A stretch of DNA of 64,000 bases from Calvatia gigantea (taxonomy: Eukaryota; Basidiomycota; Agaricomycetes; Agaricales; Lycoperdaceae), in the NCBI GenBank assembly GCA_025093985.1, contig JACAAK010000012.1:1178001-1242000 (forward strand). Direction: 5' to 3'. The notes under the pieces are model-generated. The model had not been told where the DNA came from and searched no databases. It worked only from the letters and a program-made list of their open reading frames with translations. Below are positions 46,367 to 56,422 of the stretch, in pieces. Each line of letters opens with the position of its first letter. Positions within the stretch are counted from its first letter, which is position 1. The translations under genes and the position numbers were made by a program.

Positions 46367-47159
46367 AAGGCTAAATAGCTTGTATTTTTGTCTTGTCAAT
46401 GTACAAATATGATGTCATCTTTGCAAGGCAAACACATTGTCGAGCATTGGCGTTTGCATTGTCTCCTGCCCCCCGAGCATACACGGGACAGGACAGAAAA
46501 AAAGTGGTGAGTGAGGGAGGGGCTCGGAGAAATAACCAAAAAGTGGTGTCCATGGTATATGCTAAAACAACCCATGCATGTGGTGGATGTACTGGAAGTT
46601 AATGCATGTGTAGTGCTGCTGGAGTCTGGGTGATTTATACCTTGTGATTTTATCTGGTGCAGTTCAATTGAACCTGCCCCAACCAACTTTAAATCAGAAA
46701 GATAACATGGTAAGTCTAGTGGAGGGTCTACATCCATCAGTACATTGATTTGAGTCTACAGAATATTGTTACAGGTGGATAATACTAAGGCAATTCAAAA
46801 TACACACTGGAATTGAAGGTTCAGGCTGCATCTTCTTCTACTTCACAACCTTTGTTGTCTTGTCCGTGAGCTTTAGTGTTTATTTTTTCACATCTGCACA
46901 TGTCTCAGCCAGGCCCCCAGCTCCCAGAACCTCCATTGATCTACTCAGGTGTCAACTGTCACTGTGCCAACACTGAAAGCCATGTGAAAGAAGCAGGAAG
47001 GAAGGAAGTGAGGGTTCATTAATAGCATGTGCTCAATACTATAGCTTCTTTACTTATATATACCAGGTTTTATCAAATGTAAATGGTTATGCTTCCTAGT
47101 ATGGTGCAACATGTGATAAATGGACCATCTATGTCAATCAGTGACAATTTGTAGACAAC
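46367..47159. other. Spacer between accessory island and retroelement nest
   Basis: About 790 bp with no supportable gene. Composition becomes AT-richer and short frames show no domains. Confidence 0.4.
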
Positions 47160-47467
47160 TGTTATGGATTTTCACTGATCATATTGTGCTCCATCCCTGT
47201 CTGCATTTCTATACTGCTAGTACATCTGTTTCACCTATTCCTGTCGAGCGATCTCTGGCTATGACTCGCAATAACTACTATGCCTACCTTACTGGATGTT
47301 TCATGTAGTTACCCCATCCATTCAACTGGATGACTCTCTGTATTTAAGTGTACATACATCCACTGTATTCGGTATGCTTAACCATCTCTTGTTCTCCTCT
47401 CCTTACTCGCCCTCAAGTCTTAGCCCAAAGTTGCAACCTGAGGTAAACTTAGACTAAGGTCATAACA
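47160..47467 (+). mobile_element. 5' LTR of gypsy element 1 (host of the copia insertion)
   Basis: 308 bp from TGTTATGGATTTTCACTG to GGTCATAACA, homologous in inverse orientation to the LTRs of gypsy element 2 (48770, 56114). It is followed by TTTGGTTAAGCATCCCCACC, the primer-binding-like sequence that also follows the 5' LTR of element 2. The element's leader runs to 47514, where copia is inserted, and resumes at 63913. Confidence 0.85.
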
Positions 47468-47509
47468 TTTGGTTAAGCATCCCCACCTCACCTTGCAAGG
47501 AGTAGGCTG

Positions 47510-47514
47510 AAACA
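47510..47514. repeat. Left target-site duplication of copia (AAACA)
   Basis: AAACA precedes the left copia LTR and recurs at 63908-63912 right after the right LTR; removing the copia restores the continuous gypsy leader GCTGAAACAGGCCTGAAC known from element 2. Confidence 0.9.
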
Positions 47515-47921
47515 TGTTGAATCTCAATCCATACCACTATGTTGGTTCAGTCTATTTATAGCTGAAATGGGTTCTTGAGTACTTCACTCTTGAAGAGAGA
47601 TAACGGACAATGTACTAGACCGCACTCTAGGTTGCTGGTCATGGTCTATTAAATAGAACAATGTACACAGTATGCTCTGTATATGCTACTGGCAGATAAG
47701 ACCTCACCTATATTAGGTAGAATGGTACACAGACCAGAGACATTAGATATATAAGACCTATGTAGTATGTGTACATTCCTTAGACAATTAAGTCTTTCTC
47801 TTGCCCATCATTCCTCTCAGATATCTGCTAGCTACAGTCTACAATGCGCATCTCAACAAACCCAGTGAGTACGACTCCCCTCCACCACTAGCATAGCTAT
47901 TGTGGTGTACTCGTCTTAACA
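47515..47921 (+). mobile_element. 5' LTR of the Ty1/copia element
   Basis: 407 bp, TGTTGAATCTC to GTCTTAACA, the same length as the right LTR (63501-63907) and very similar to it, with a TATATAAGACC promoter-like box at about 47752. Confidence 0.95.
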
Positions 47922-47937
47922 GGTTATGGGCCCTGAC
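47922..47937 (+). other. Copia primer-binding site, initiator tRNA-Met half-molecule type
   Basis: GGTTATGGGCCCTGAC directly abuts the 5' LTR. It fits the anticodon-stem complement of initiator tRNA-Met used as an internally cleaved half-tRNA primer by Drosophila copia and relatives, not the tRNA 3' end. Confidence 0.7.
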
Positions 47938-48119
47938 TGCCGCTCACTCAGACTGCATTTAGCGACGCTGGTAGAGTGTAGGAGGCTACAGTCGTATGCA
48001 ACCTGGGAGACGGTGGCCCTTTGGTCCATTTGATCCCTGAGTCTGCCCCATGTTGTGACATGTGTATTACGCACCACTGTCCTACATGATGCTAATGTAT
48101 GTTTACCCTATTCTTAGAT

Positions 48120-48769
48120 ATGTCTAAACCAGCCTCTGCTCCGCTGGGTTTTGTTCAAACCCCTAGCGGACAGCTTTCCGTCCTTACTGGGATGGGTAAT
48201 TACACTATCTGGTCACTTCGCCTTCAGTCTGCACTTATGTGCATTTCCCTCAATGATTGTTCCTGGACCAGATGGGACTTCTCTGGGGCTCAGGATGAGC
48301 CACAACAATACAAGCAGCTTTTTGGACCTGCTCATCCAGCTGTTCCAGCCTCTGGCACTACGCCGGCACGTCCTACACAACCAGGAACTCCAATTCCTGT
48401 GACTGCTGAGGAGTGCCGCAGTGTTGGTATGGCCAACAACCTCTGGATGCGTGCTCTTGGGTTGATTGAGTCAACTCTCCCCAACAGCATGCTAAAGCAC
48501 TCAGTGGCTAATGCTCGTGTGCTCTGGTCTCAGTTGCAGGGCCAATATGGCCTTCCTGGACCAGCGCAGGTCTATAATGAGTTCATCCATGCAATCACAT
48601 TTGAGCTCCCTCTCAGTGGTGACCCCTTGCTCAAGATAAGCGAGCTCCAGCAGATCTTCGGGCAGCTTGATGCCATGGATAGTGGCATCGTCCCAGAGAT
48701 CGAAACGATGATCCTTCTCCACTTCCTCCACCTGTCTTTGAGCCACGTAGCTCAAACACTCCTCACCTC
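48120..48769 (+). pseudogene. gag: Copia gag, first part, split by gypsy element 2
   Basis: ATG at 48120 (MSKPASAPLGFVQTPSGQ). The frame shows the copia Gag N-terminal layout: LTGMGNYTIWSLRLQSAL, a Trp-rich stretch, then the helical UBN2-type region (LWSQLQGQYGLPGPAQVYNE, ISELQQIFGQLDAMD, LLHFLHLSLSHVAQTLLTS). It is cut at 48769 and continues at 56423 with NMSLHKLTWDKA. Gag forms the particle in which reverse transcription occurs. Confidence 0.85.
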
Positions 48770-49091
48770 TGTTATGACCTTAGTCTGAGTTAACCTCAGG
48801 TTGCAACTTGGCTAAGACTTGAGGGTGAGTAAGAGGAGAGGAACTAAGTGGTTAAGCGTACCGAATACAGGAGTATGTATGTATGCTTAAATACAGAAGG
48901 GGCATCCAGTTGAATGGATGGAGATAACTACATGAAATGTCCGATGTCTATGGTATAGTAGTTATGAGTCAGAGCTTGGAGATCGCGCAGGCAGGAATAG
49001 ATGAAACAGGTACACAGGAGATAGGAATGTAGATGAATAAAGAATGCGATATGACCAGTGAAAGTTCACAACAATACCCCCCAATTAGGCT

Positions 49092-50081
49092 TCATGCCTC
49101 AGGAAGCTCATCAAAGTCTCCGTTCACAACTGCAGCGGCGAGTGCTTTTTTAGTGGCAGCGATAAGGAACTTTCCTTTGTTGGAATGCACTAAGAAGACA
49201 GGTGAGTGGCTTTGCCCATCTTGTCGGATAGGGACTGGGACACTGTTGTATGGGAAGTCAGTGGTGGTAGAGCTGTTCCAGTAGTTCTTGACTATCAAGT
49301 TCCAATAATGTTGGTTCTTTTCTTGTCCTGGCAACACAGTGTGGAATCTTGCGGGCGGAAGAAAAACTGATATGAGTTGTGGCGGTATGATGGTTTTAAT
49401 GAAGCGGCGGAGGGCGTTGACTTCTTCTTTCATTGAAACTGTGGCTTTCTTGTCCATAGGGGTATCAGCGCGGGTTGGTGGTGTGGGGTTGACGGTGTCG
49501 TGTAGTTCAGACAGGGTGATATGGATTCTATTGACCAAGGTGTTGATGTTGGGGTCTTCATTTGACTTGTCTCTTCTGAGTAACTTCATGGCTATGTCAG
49601 TGAGTTCTAGGAATATATTGGCGATGTCAAGGTAATTAAAGACCTCAAGGCCCAAATTGATTCGGCTTTGGAGTCCTTGGACGCAATCTTTTTCATTAGG
49701 GGTGAGGGTGGACTGGTCTAGTGCTCGGAAGATGGCGGGAATATGCTGGTTGGTGGAGAAGGAGGTGTTGGTGAATCCGGCATACATATCAGCAAAGGTG
49801 ATGCACGCGGTGGTGAGGGTAATGTGTCGGTTTACTACCAGTCGTTTGTTCTGGGTGGTAATGTTCTCGATTTCGCTGTTGGTTGCCTTGTTGATGTCTT
49901 TGAGCAAGGCTTCAAGGAGTCCTTGTGCAGGGGATGGTGTCTTAGCGAGATTGAAATGGGTTCCCTAGGAGGCAGGTGCTCAGCTGTTGCCTGGTTCAGG
50001 GAACAGAAGAGAGGAGATTCTGGTAGGTGTGGGATGGACAAGGGAGTTGATAGTGATGTGGTTGGATTGGGAGGCAGGCAT
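49092..50081 (-). pseudogene. Extra third gene of the gypsy element (unrecognised, ~330 codons)
   Basis: ATG at 50081 (MPASQSNHITINSLVHPTPT) lies 6 nt after the pol stop TAA (50088-50090). The frame runs through two premature stops (at about 49979 and 49967, both explainable as C-to-T changes) to a stop at 49092. Sequence is helical: LLKDINKATNSEIENITTQN, HITLTTACITFADMYAGFTN, INLGLEVFNYLDIANIFLEL, EEVNALRRFIKTIIPPQLIS, ending VNGDFDELPEA. It has no Cys/His finger, no obvious membrane helix and no family resemblance I know. Typical chromoviruses end at the chromodomain, so this position is unusual. Tight spacing behind pol suggests translation by termination-reinitiation, which is inference. 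Confidence 0.6.
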
Positions 50082-50087
50082 GTCTGT

Positions 50088-53000
50088 TTAGTTCCTTTGT
50101 CTGGGTTGCTTGTTTGCTGCTTTTTTGTATTTTCTGCCCCCTCTTTTATGGGTATCCTCCAGATGCCTTTTTAGGTAGTCCCTTATGGCATCTTTAGCGT
50201 TTTCCAGGTTAGACTCCACTGTCCACGTATCTTCTTCATTGCTGTACCCCTTCCAGTGGACCAGGAATTGATAGCCCCTTCTTCGTTTTCATCGTCCGTG
50301 GATCTCGTCTACTTCATATTCTTCTTCATTGTTGATGATCACCAGGTGGGGCGCTGATGGTTGTTTTTGACTCAGGAACTCCACCTGGTATGCTGGTGTC
50401 AGGAGCTGTTCGTTGAATATATTGTGGATGGCCCATCCATCCAGTAGTTTCAGCCGATATGCTGCTTCCCCTATCTTCTCCTTAATAAGGAAAGGTCCAT
50501 ACCATTTTTGGCCTAGCTTCTTTGATGATTGATTGGTATGGATATTGGTGTTTTCTAACCATACTTTATCTCCTGTTTGGTAAATGCTGGTGTGGGTTTT
50601 ACTGCAGTCATGTTGCTGTTTCATCTTTTCTTGGTGTATCCATAGTGCTGATGAGGCATTGTCTTGGGTGCGCTGTAGTTGTTCCAGGAATGCTGTGGTG
50701 ACAGGGTTGTTCATTGTTGGCTCATTTTTTTCTTTCCATGGATTCCTTCCATAGTTTAGGAAAAATGGTGTTTCTTGTGTTCCTCTGTGTCGTTTGTCAT
50801 TGTACTGAAATTCTGCGATGGGGAGCTACTCTGCCCAGTCATCCTGGTCATAGTTGCAGTATAGGCGGATATAGGTCTCTACTTCTCTGTTGATACGTTC
50901 AGTTTGTCCATCTGTTTGCGGATGATACACCATTGATAGATTTCGTTCGATGCCGAGCCCTTTGAACAGCTCCTTGGTGAATTCTGATGCGAACTGAGGT
51001 CCTCGGTCACTAAGCACTTTCCTCGGCAGTCCATGTAGCTTCCATATTTCATCCCAGTATATCCTTGCAATGTCCCTAGATGATGCATCTGTGGTTGTCG
51101 CTGAGAGTCATATCATTTTTGTGAAGCGATCTACAATGACTAGTATTGCGTCCTTTCCTTTAGACTCTGGCAGTGGTCCAATCATGTCAATACTAATTTC
51201 TTCCCAGGGCCCATTTGGTATCGGGAGGGGATGTAGTGGCGATTTGAGCGGTATCATTCTAGACTTGGCCCTTTGACAGGCTTGACATCCCCAGATATAC
51301 CTCTTTATGTCTTTTCATATTGATGGCCACCAGTAGTCTCAGCTGATTAATTCTATCATCCTGTGTTGTCCTGGGTGTCCTGCATCTGGGGTGTTGTGGT
51401 ACTGTATTAGGACTTCCTCTTGTAGTTTCTGATCAGGTAGAATGTATGCACTATTCTGCTTGTAGATTATTCCACTGTCCTCAGTGAGTTGGGACCCTTG
51501 CTTCTTCAGCTCAGTCAGGACTACTGTTTCTCACTGGGTTTGGTTTTGAATTCGCTCTAGGAAGTTTGGCTCGATGAATAGTTCCACTCATAGGAGTACC
51601 GTGCTGTCTGTGCCTTCTGTCTGTAGCCAGCTTTCTCGAATCATGGTGACTAGTTTATCTTCTTGTTTTTCTGGCATTTGGTGGATGCAGGATAGAAGGT
51701 CAGCTTTCGTGTTTGTTTTCCCTGGTACATGTCATAGTGTGAAGTCATAGTCTTGTAGTCGCAGGTACCACTGTGCTTGTTGCCTGTTTAGTTTTTGTGG
51801 TTCTCAGTAATACTTCAGGTTTTTATGGTCCATCCAGATTTCGAATTGTTCTTCGGCATCTAAGAGATAATGTCTCCATTCTTTTAGGGCATGGACAATG
51901 GCCAGCAGTTCCTTGTCATATATTTCATAGTTCTGTTCTGCTGGTGACAGGGTTCGTGATGTGAAGGTGATAGAATGCCATTTTTCTTCTTGTAACTGTG
52001 AGAGTACCCCCCCTAATGCATAATCTGATGTGTTGTAATGGCAAAGCCATTTTCACGCATGAAAATCGCTAATCTAAGGCATACAAGCCTAATCTAATGA
52101 TTGCATTGAACCTTCCTGTAATAGTACAACCTAATCTAAGAGCCCAACAGTATAATAAAAGAGTACTCAATCACTGTAGAACACTATGACCATTGATGAC
52201 GGATAGCAGTGGCTATGGGATGACCACTGTGCTTAACAAAAAGCAATTCTAACAGTGTACCATATGACCAGTCATGATTCCGGCCGGACCAGGCAGTAAA
52301 ACCATTCCAATGTGTCTATACAGAGCTACGGGACCCCTCCAATGAGCCTAGACTCAGGAAATAAGTCCGATGCACTTAATCTAAAAGGATGATCGGCATG
52401 TTCACAAGGAAATGCCACCATTGTTAGATTAACAAACATCACTCAGCACTAATGATGCATATGGACACATTCGCATACAATCCATGGGGACACGTAGGAG
52501 AACAGTTTATGCGACATCTGAAATCTTAGATGTTCTACATATTTAGAGAAGAATGCAGACCCAGAGAACAGGCTAAAACACAGCCCGGAACAAACGGATA
52601 CCCAGAATCCTTCTGTATTTCCAATGTTTCACTAATCTAACAGGTTGCGGCTCTCTTGGCACGCGATCTAATCTACTGGTTTGTACCTTGCTTGATAATA
52701 TGTTCCTAGTTGTGTAATCATTGTCTTGTCATAACAAGCACCCAAATAATATATAAACCCCCTCTGAGGTGTCGGACGTGGCAAGGAACCTACTAGCCAT
52801 TGCCCAGCCTTCAGAGCGCAGTGAAAAGCAATCTATTGTGCCTGAGTGAAGCAAAGTAATAAGTTCTTTCGAGATTAACTAGACTAAGTGACTTGAACTA
52901 GGGTTGAGACCTTTTGATCTAAGAAGAAGACCTTGGGCTTACTCGCGAAGTGAGCTTAGATTAAGAGCATATTGCATCGCTACACCCTGGTACTTGGTGT

Positions 53001-54970
53001 ATCACAAGTGTAGGACAGTGCACTTCTGGTCGTTAACTTGATAAGGGTGAATCTTAGGGAGTACCTGAGGTTCTGTGTCTTGTTAACTTCTTAGATAAGG
53101 GACGCAAGTTGCGCTTTTACAGTGTAACTTGGCTTTGCTCTTCTTAGTGAAGGTAGTTAGCTATTCTAGTGTTCTCTACGCGTCATTGTTTCATGTTATT
53201 TTGTGGAATTGTCCCTCATATTGTCAGATTGCCTCCCCACAAACTTGCCTTGTGTAGAAATCTTTAAAAATCTATTCCGTCAGCTTAATCTAAGCCAAAC
53301 ATCCATATCACATTTAGTATTTCTATTTCTGCCTCTTTAGCATCGACTTCTACTCTGAATTGGCTGTGTCTTTGTGGTAGTGTCAGGACCAGTTCCTCAG
53401 TGATGTGTTTCTTGAGTTGGTTGAATAAGTCTTGGTGCTCTTGCATCTATTCCCATGGGGCTACTCCTTTGAGTTTGTTTAGGGGCCCCGCAATCATGCT
53501 AAAGTTTTTGATGAAACATCGATAATAGTTTGTGAAACCCAGGAATCTTTCTACTCCCTTGGTGTTTTTGGGTTCAGGCCATTCTCGTACCGATTTTACT
53601 TTGTCTTCCTCCATTTCGATTTGCCCATGTCCTACCCTAACTCCTAACATGGGGATTTCTTCGGCATCAAAAATGCACTTGGTTCATTTGAAGCATAGAT
53701 TGTACTGGACTGCTCATTCCAGAAATCATACTGTCCGTTCCTTTAGTTGCTCCTTAGTGTCTTCTGGAATGGTGAAGTCATCCATATAGTTTACAATGTC
53801 TCCGTTTTGTAAGAGGTCACAGAAGATGCTTGTCATCATTCTGGAGAATGTCCCTGGTGAGTTGCTTAGGCCAAAGTACATGACCGTTGGTTCGAAGAGT
53901 CCTTCATTGGTGAGGAAGGCAGCCTTCCATTCGTCTCCTTCCTTGATCCTAACATTGTTGTATCCCTAGATGATGTCCAGCTTGTTGAAGTATTTGGCTT
54001 TTCTGAGCTTGTCAATTACTTCGCCAATTCTTGGCAACGGTGTTTTGTCTTTGATGACCACGCTGTTTAGCTGTCTATAGTCCTGAATCAGCCTTTTGGA
54101 CCTGTCTTTCTTTGGAATGAAGAATGTCGGTGCTGCATATAGGGACTTCAATGGTCGTATTCGTCCTGATTCTAGGTTTTCCTTGATGAATGACTTGAGT
54201 TCGTCCTGTTCTTTAACTATCATGTTGTATGTCCCTGCACTTATTTCTTTTGGGGCATCTTCCGTTAAGACTATTTCGTGGTCCCATTCAGTTCATTCTG
54301 GGAGTTTGTCAAATGTTGTTTTGTTGAATAAGTGCGTGAATGGTTGTACATAGTCTGGTAGGTCTTCTGGTTTGGTCAGGTCTGGCTCATCTTCTTCTTC
54401 CCATAGGTCTTCTGTGGCAGTTATGCTTTGTAGTTTTTCTGTGATAGTGATGTTCTGATGAGGGAATTGGCAGCCTGGTGGACACCAAGTGAACTTGATC
54501 TCTCCGTTGTTCCAATCTACCTCCAGGTTATATTTGACTAGCCAATCATGTCCTAAAAAGATTTCCACTCTGTCCTGTAGTTGTACGACTGAGGCCTCGA
54601 TTTGTTCCTTATGTCCCTGGATGTTGATGTTGATTGTCGTGGTCTCCGTTACTTTTCCACCTTGGTTAGGTGTTCTGTCTGCATTTAGTACCACAATTTG
54701 CCGTTCCAATTTCTGGGTAGGGAGTTCTTCTTCATCTACCAGTTTTTTGCTGATGCTGCTGGTTGTACACCCTGAGTCTACGATGGTGTTGACTGTTATC
54801 TCCTTTCCTGCCATTTGTATTTTTCCTTTTAGATTCAGTTCATGCTTTCTTCTCTGAGGAATTGTGTAGAATTTGTCTGATATCCTAGATACAAGCTTTT
54901 TGACTCTTGAGGTAGCGCCTACTCGGAGTCTTCGGAAAAATCCTTTCCTTCTTCGTTGGTAGTCTCCTCT
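50088..54970 (-). pseudogene. pol: Gypsy pol (protease-RT-RNase H-integrase-chromodomain), interrupted
   Basis: In order from the right: protease with NTIVDSGCTTSSISKKLV and IFLGHDWLVKYN; RT with RPLKSLYAAPTFFIPKKDRS, RLIQDYRQLN and the catalytic YMDD (at about 53780); NTKGVERFLGFTNYYR; RNase H (after VEVDA, split by the 1307-bp repeat, resuming TSDYALGGVLSQL; LLAIVHALKEWRHYL); integrase with ISIDMIGPLPESKGKDAILV, DRGPQFASEFTKEL and HPQTDGQTERINREVE; linker GDKVWLENTNI; chromodomain RRGYQFLVHWKGYSNEED and WTVESNLENAKDAIRDYL. Stops interrupt it (after DWAE at about 50826; TGA after HGR at about 50286) and look like CGA/TGG decay. The protein complex would reverse-transcribe and integrate the element, the chromodomain guiding it to heterochromatin. 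Confidence 0.9.
52034..53340 (-). repeat. Unclassified 1307-bp repeat Z, copy 1 (in gypsy RNase H)
   Basis: Same length as copy 2 (57960-59896 after removing its 630-bp insertion) and inverted relative to it. On the plus strand this copy runs TGTAATGGCAAAGCC to TCTGCCTCTTTAG. It is AT-rich and has no long open frame. The octamer TAATCTAA or its complement recurs about ten times. Near one end TTTTCACGCATGAAAA is a perfect hairpin. No target duplication, LTR partner or TIR pair is visible, so the class is open. Confidence 0.8.
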
Positions 54971-54975
54971 ACTCC

Positions 54976-56034
54976 TCAGACTTGAATCTTCTTGGGTGCG
55001 GTGCAGGCTTTGGCTATGTGTCCTTTTTTTCCGCAGTTATAGCATATTAACCCCTTGGGTTTTTTGCAATCTTTAGCAATGTGGCCAAAAATGCCACAGT
55101 TGTAGCACTTTGGTTCTCCTTTGTCATTGAAGATGTGACACCTGCTTCCTATCTCCATGGGCTCACCCATTCCTCTATAGATGGTGCTAGTGTTCGTTTT
55201 CCTGTCACCTCGGTATTCAGATGCCTCGTATCCTTGTCTGATGGACAATATGGCTTCTTTCCATTCTGCATATGTGTCTGGCCTGGCTGAGGGTAGGTAG
55301 CCTGTGATTGTATGTATGATGTCTTGTTGGGCATTCTTCCTAAGTAGGAACATAGCATGCTTGCTGTCAGTCTTGGCCTTGCTTTTCAGCACCTCAAATT
55401 CAATCAAGTAGTTGGCAGTGTTTTGGTTTTCTTGTTTGAATTTTTTGATTTGCCATTCAGCTTTGCTGTTTGAGGTGTCATCAGAGAAGGTTCTTCTGAA
55501 TTCCTCGGAGAAGACCTTCCAGTCCACCGAATCCTCAGATTCTAGGATGGCTGGTGCTCTCATGGCTGCATATGCTCCTGCAGTCCCTCCTCGCAGTCTA
55601 GCTAAGACTGCTATGGCTTTATCGTCTGCCGAGACTATCTTGTTGAATTTCATAAAGAGTGTCATTGCTCTCCACCAGTCGTCGAACTTGGTGCAGGTAC
55701 CATCGAAGAATCCCAGGTCTGGCACTAGGCCTTTCCCACTGGATGTTGTCGCAGGCACTACTGCGTTGTCAGTCATATTGGAGTCAGTTTCTGATTCTGT
55801 TTCGTCCAAACTTGATTCATCTGATTTCTCCTGATGGGCTATCTCTTCTTCTGCTAGGTCAAGTTTATTTAGAAGTTCTGATAACACTTCTTCTTCTGCT
55901 GGGTTTACTCCAGGTTCATTGTGTATTTCTTCAGATACTTCAGGGTTCCCTGTTTCTTCTTCGTCTGATGTTTTGGATTCATCATCAGTGACTTCAAGAT
56001 TTGGTTCTCTATATTCGTCTGGGTTTAAGCTCAT
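54976..56034 (-). CDS. gag: Gypsy Gag with two CCHC zinc knuckles
   Basis: 352 aa from MSLNPDEYREPNLEVTDD (56034). Acidic N-terminus, then the capsid-type region (DLGFFDGTCTKFDDWWRAMT, AEWQIKKFKQENQNTANYLI, TITGYLPSARPDTYAEWKEA), then two zinc knuckles CYNCGIFGHIAKDC and CYNCGKKGHIAKAC. Gag packages the element RNA. The frame is uninterrupted, unlike pol; pol follows in another frame after the stop at 54976. Confidence 0.93.
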   Translation of the reverse strand: MSLNPDEYREPNLEVTDDESKTSDEEETGNPEVSEEIHNEPGVNPAEEEVLSELLNKLDLAEEEIAHQEKSDESSLDETESETDSNMTDNAVVPATTSSGKGLVPDLGFFDGTCTKFDDWWRAMTLFMKFNKIVSADDKAIAVLARLRGGTAGAYAAMRAPAILESEDSVDWKVFSEEFRRTFSDDTSNSKAEWQIKKFKQENQNTANYLIEFEVLKSKAKTDSKHAMFLLRKNAQQDIIHTITGYLPSARPDTYAEWKEAILSIRQGYEASEYRGDRKTNTSTIYRGMGEPMEIGSRCHIFNDKGEPKCYNCGIFGHIAKDCKKPKGLICYNCGKKGHIAKACTAPKKIQV

Positions 56035-56113
56035 ATACTAGCTCCTGGGTTGTTTCTGTTCAGGCCTGTTTCAGCCTACTCCTTGCAAGGTGAGGTGGGG
56101 ATGCTTAACCAAA

Positions 56114-56417
56114 TGTTACAACCTTAGTCTGAGTTAACCTCAGGTTGCAACTTGGCTAAGACTTGAGGGTGAGTAAGGGGAGAGGAACTAAGTGGTTAAG
56201 CATACCGAATACAGGAGTATGTATGTATGCTTAAATACAGAAGGGGCATCCAGTTGAATGGATGGAGATAACTACATGAAATGTCCGATGTCTATGGTAT
56301 AGTAGTTATGAGTCAGAGCTTGGAGATCGCGCAGGCAGGAATAGATGAAACAGGTACACAGGAGATAGGAATGTAGATGAATAAAGAATGTGATATGACT
56401 GGTGAAAGTTCACAACA
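56114..56417 (-). mobile_element. 5' LTR of gypsy element 2
   Basis: 304 bp, read on the minus strand TGTTGTGAACTTTCACC to AAGGTTGTAACA. It matches the 3' LTR (48770-49073) with about 2% differences, mostly transitions, indicating a fairly recent insertion. Confidence 0.95.
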
Positions 56418-56422
56418 ACCTC

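Larger units (their letters stand above)
48770..56417 (-). mobile_element. Ty3/gypsy chromovirus (element 2) inserted in copia gag
   Basis: Complete element of 7648 bp on the minus strand, including a 1307-bp insertion. LTRs are 304 bp each (48770-49073 and 56114-56417), TGTTAC/TGTTAT to ACAACA on the plus strand, with about 7 differences. Target duplication ACCTC lies at 48765-48769 and 56418-56422. TGGTTAAGCATCCCCACC next to the 5' LTR is the likely primer site; a G-rich tract (TTGGGGGGTAT, minus strand, 49074-49085) adjoins the 3' LTR as polypurine tract. Gene order: gag, protease, RT, RNase H, integrase, chromodomain, plus an extra gene before the 3' LTR. Confidence 0.95.

Noticed and set aside
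52034..53340. Repeat Z as a Helitron
   Set aside because: It does not begin TC or end CTRR, was not inserted between A and T, and has no Rep/helicase sequence; lack of a clear target duplication alone is not enough.
54096..54857. Plus-strand frames over gypsy pol (such as 54489-54857)
   Set aside because: Antisense shadows of protease and RT coding sequence.
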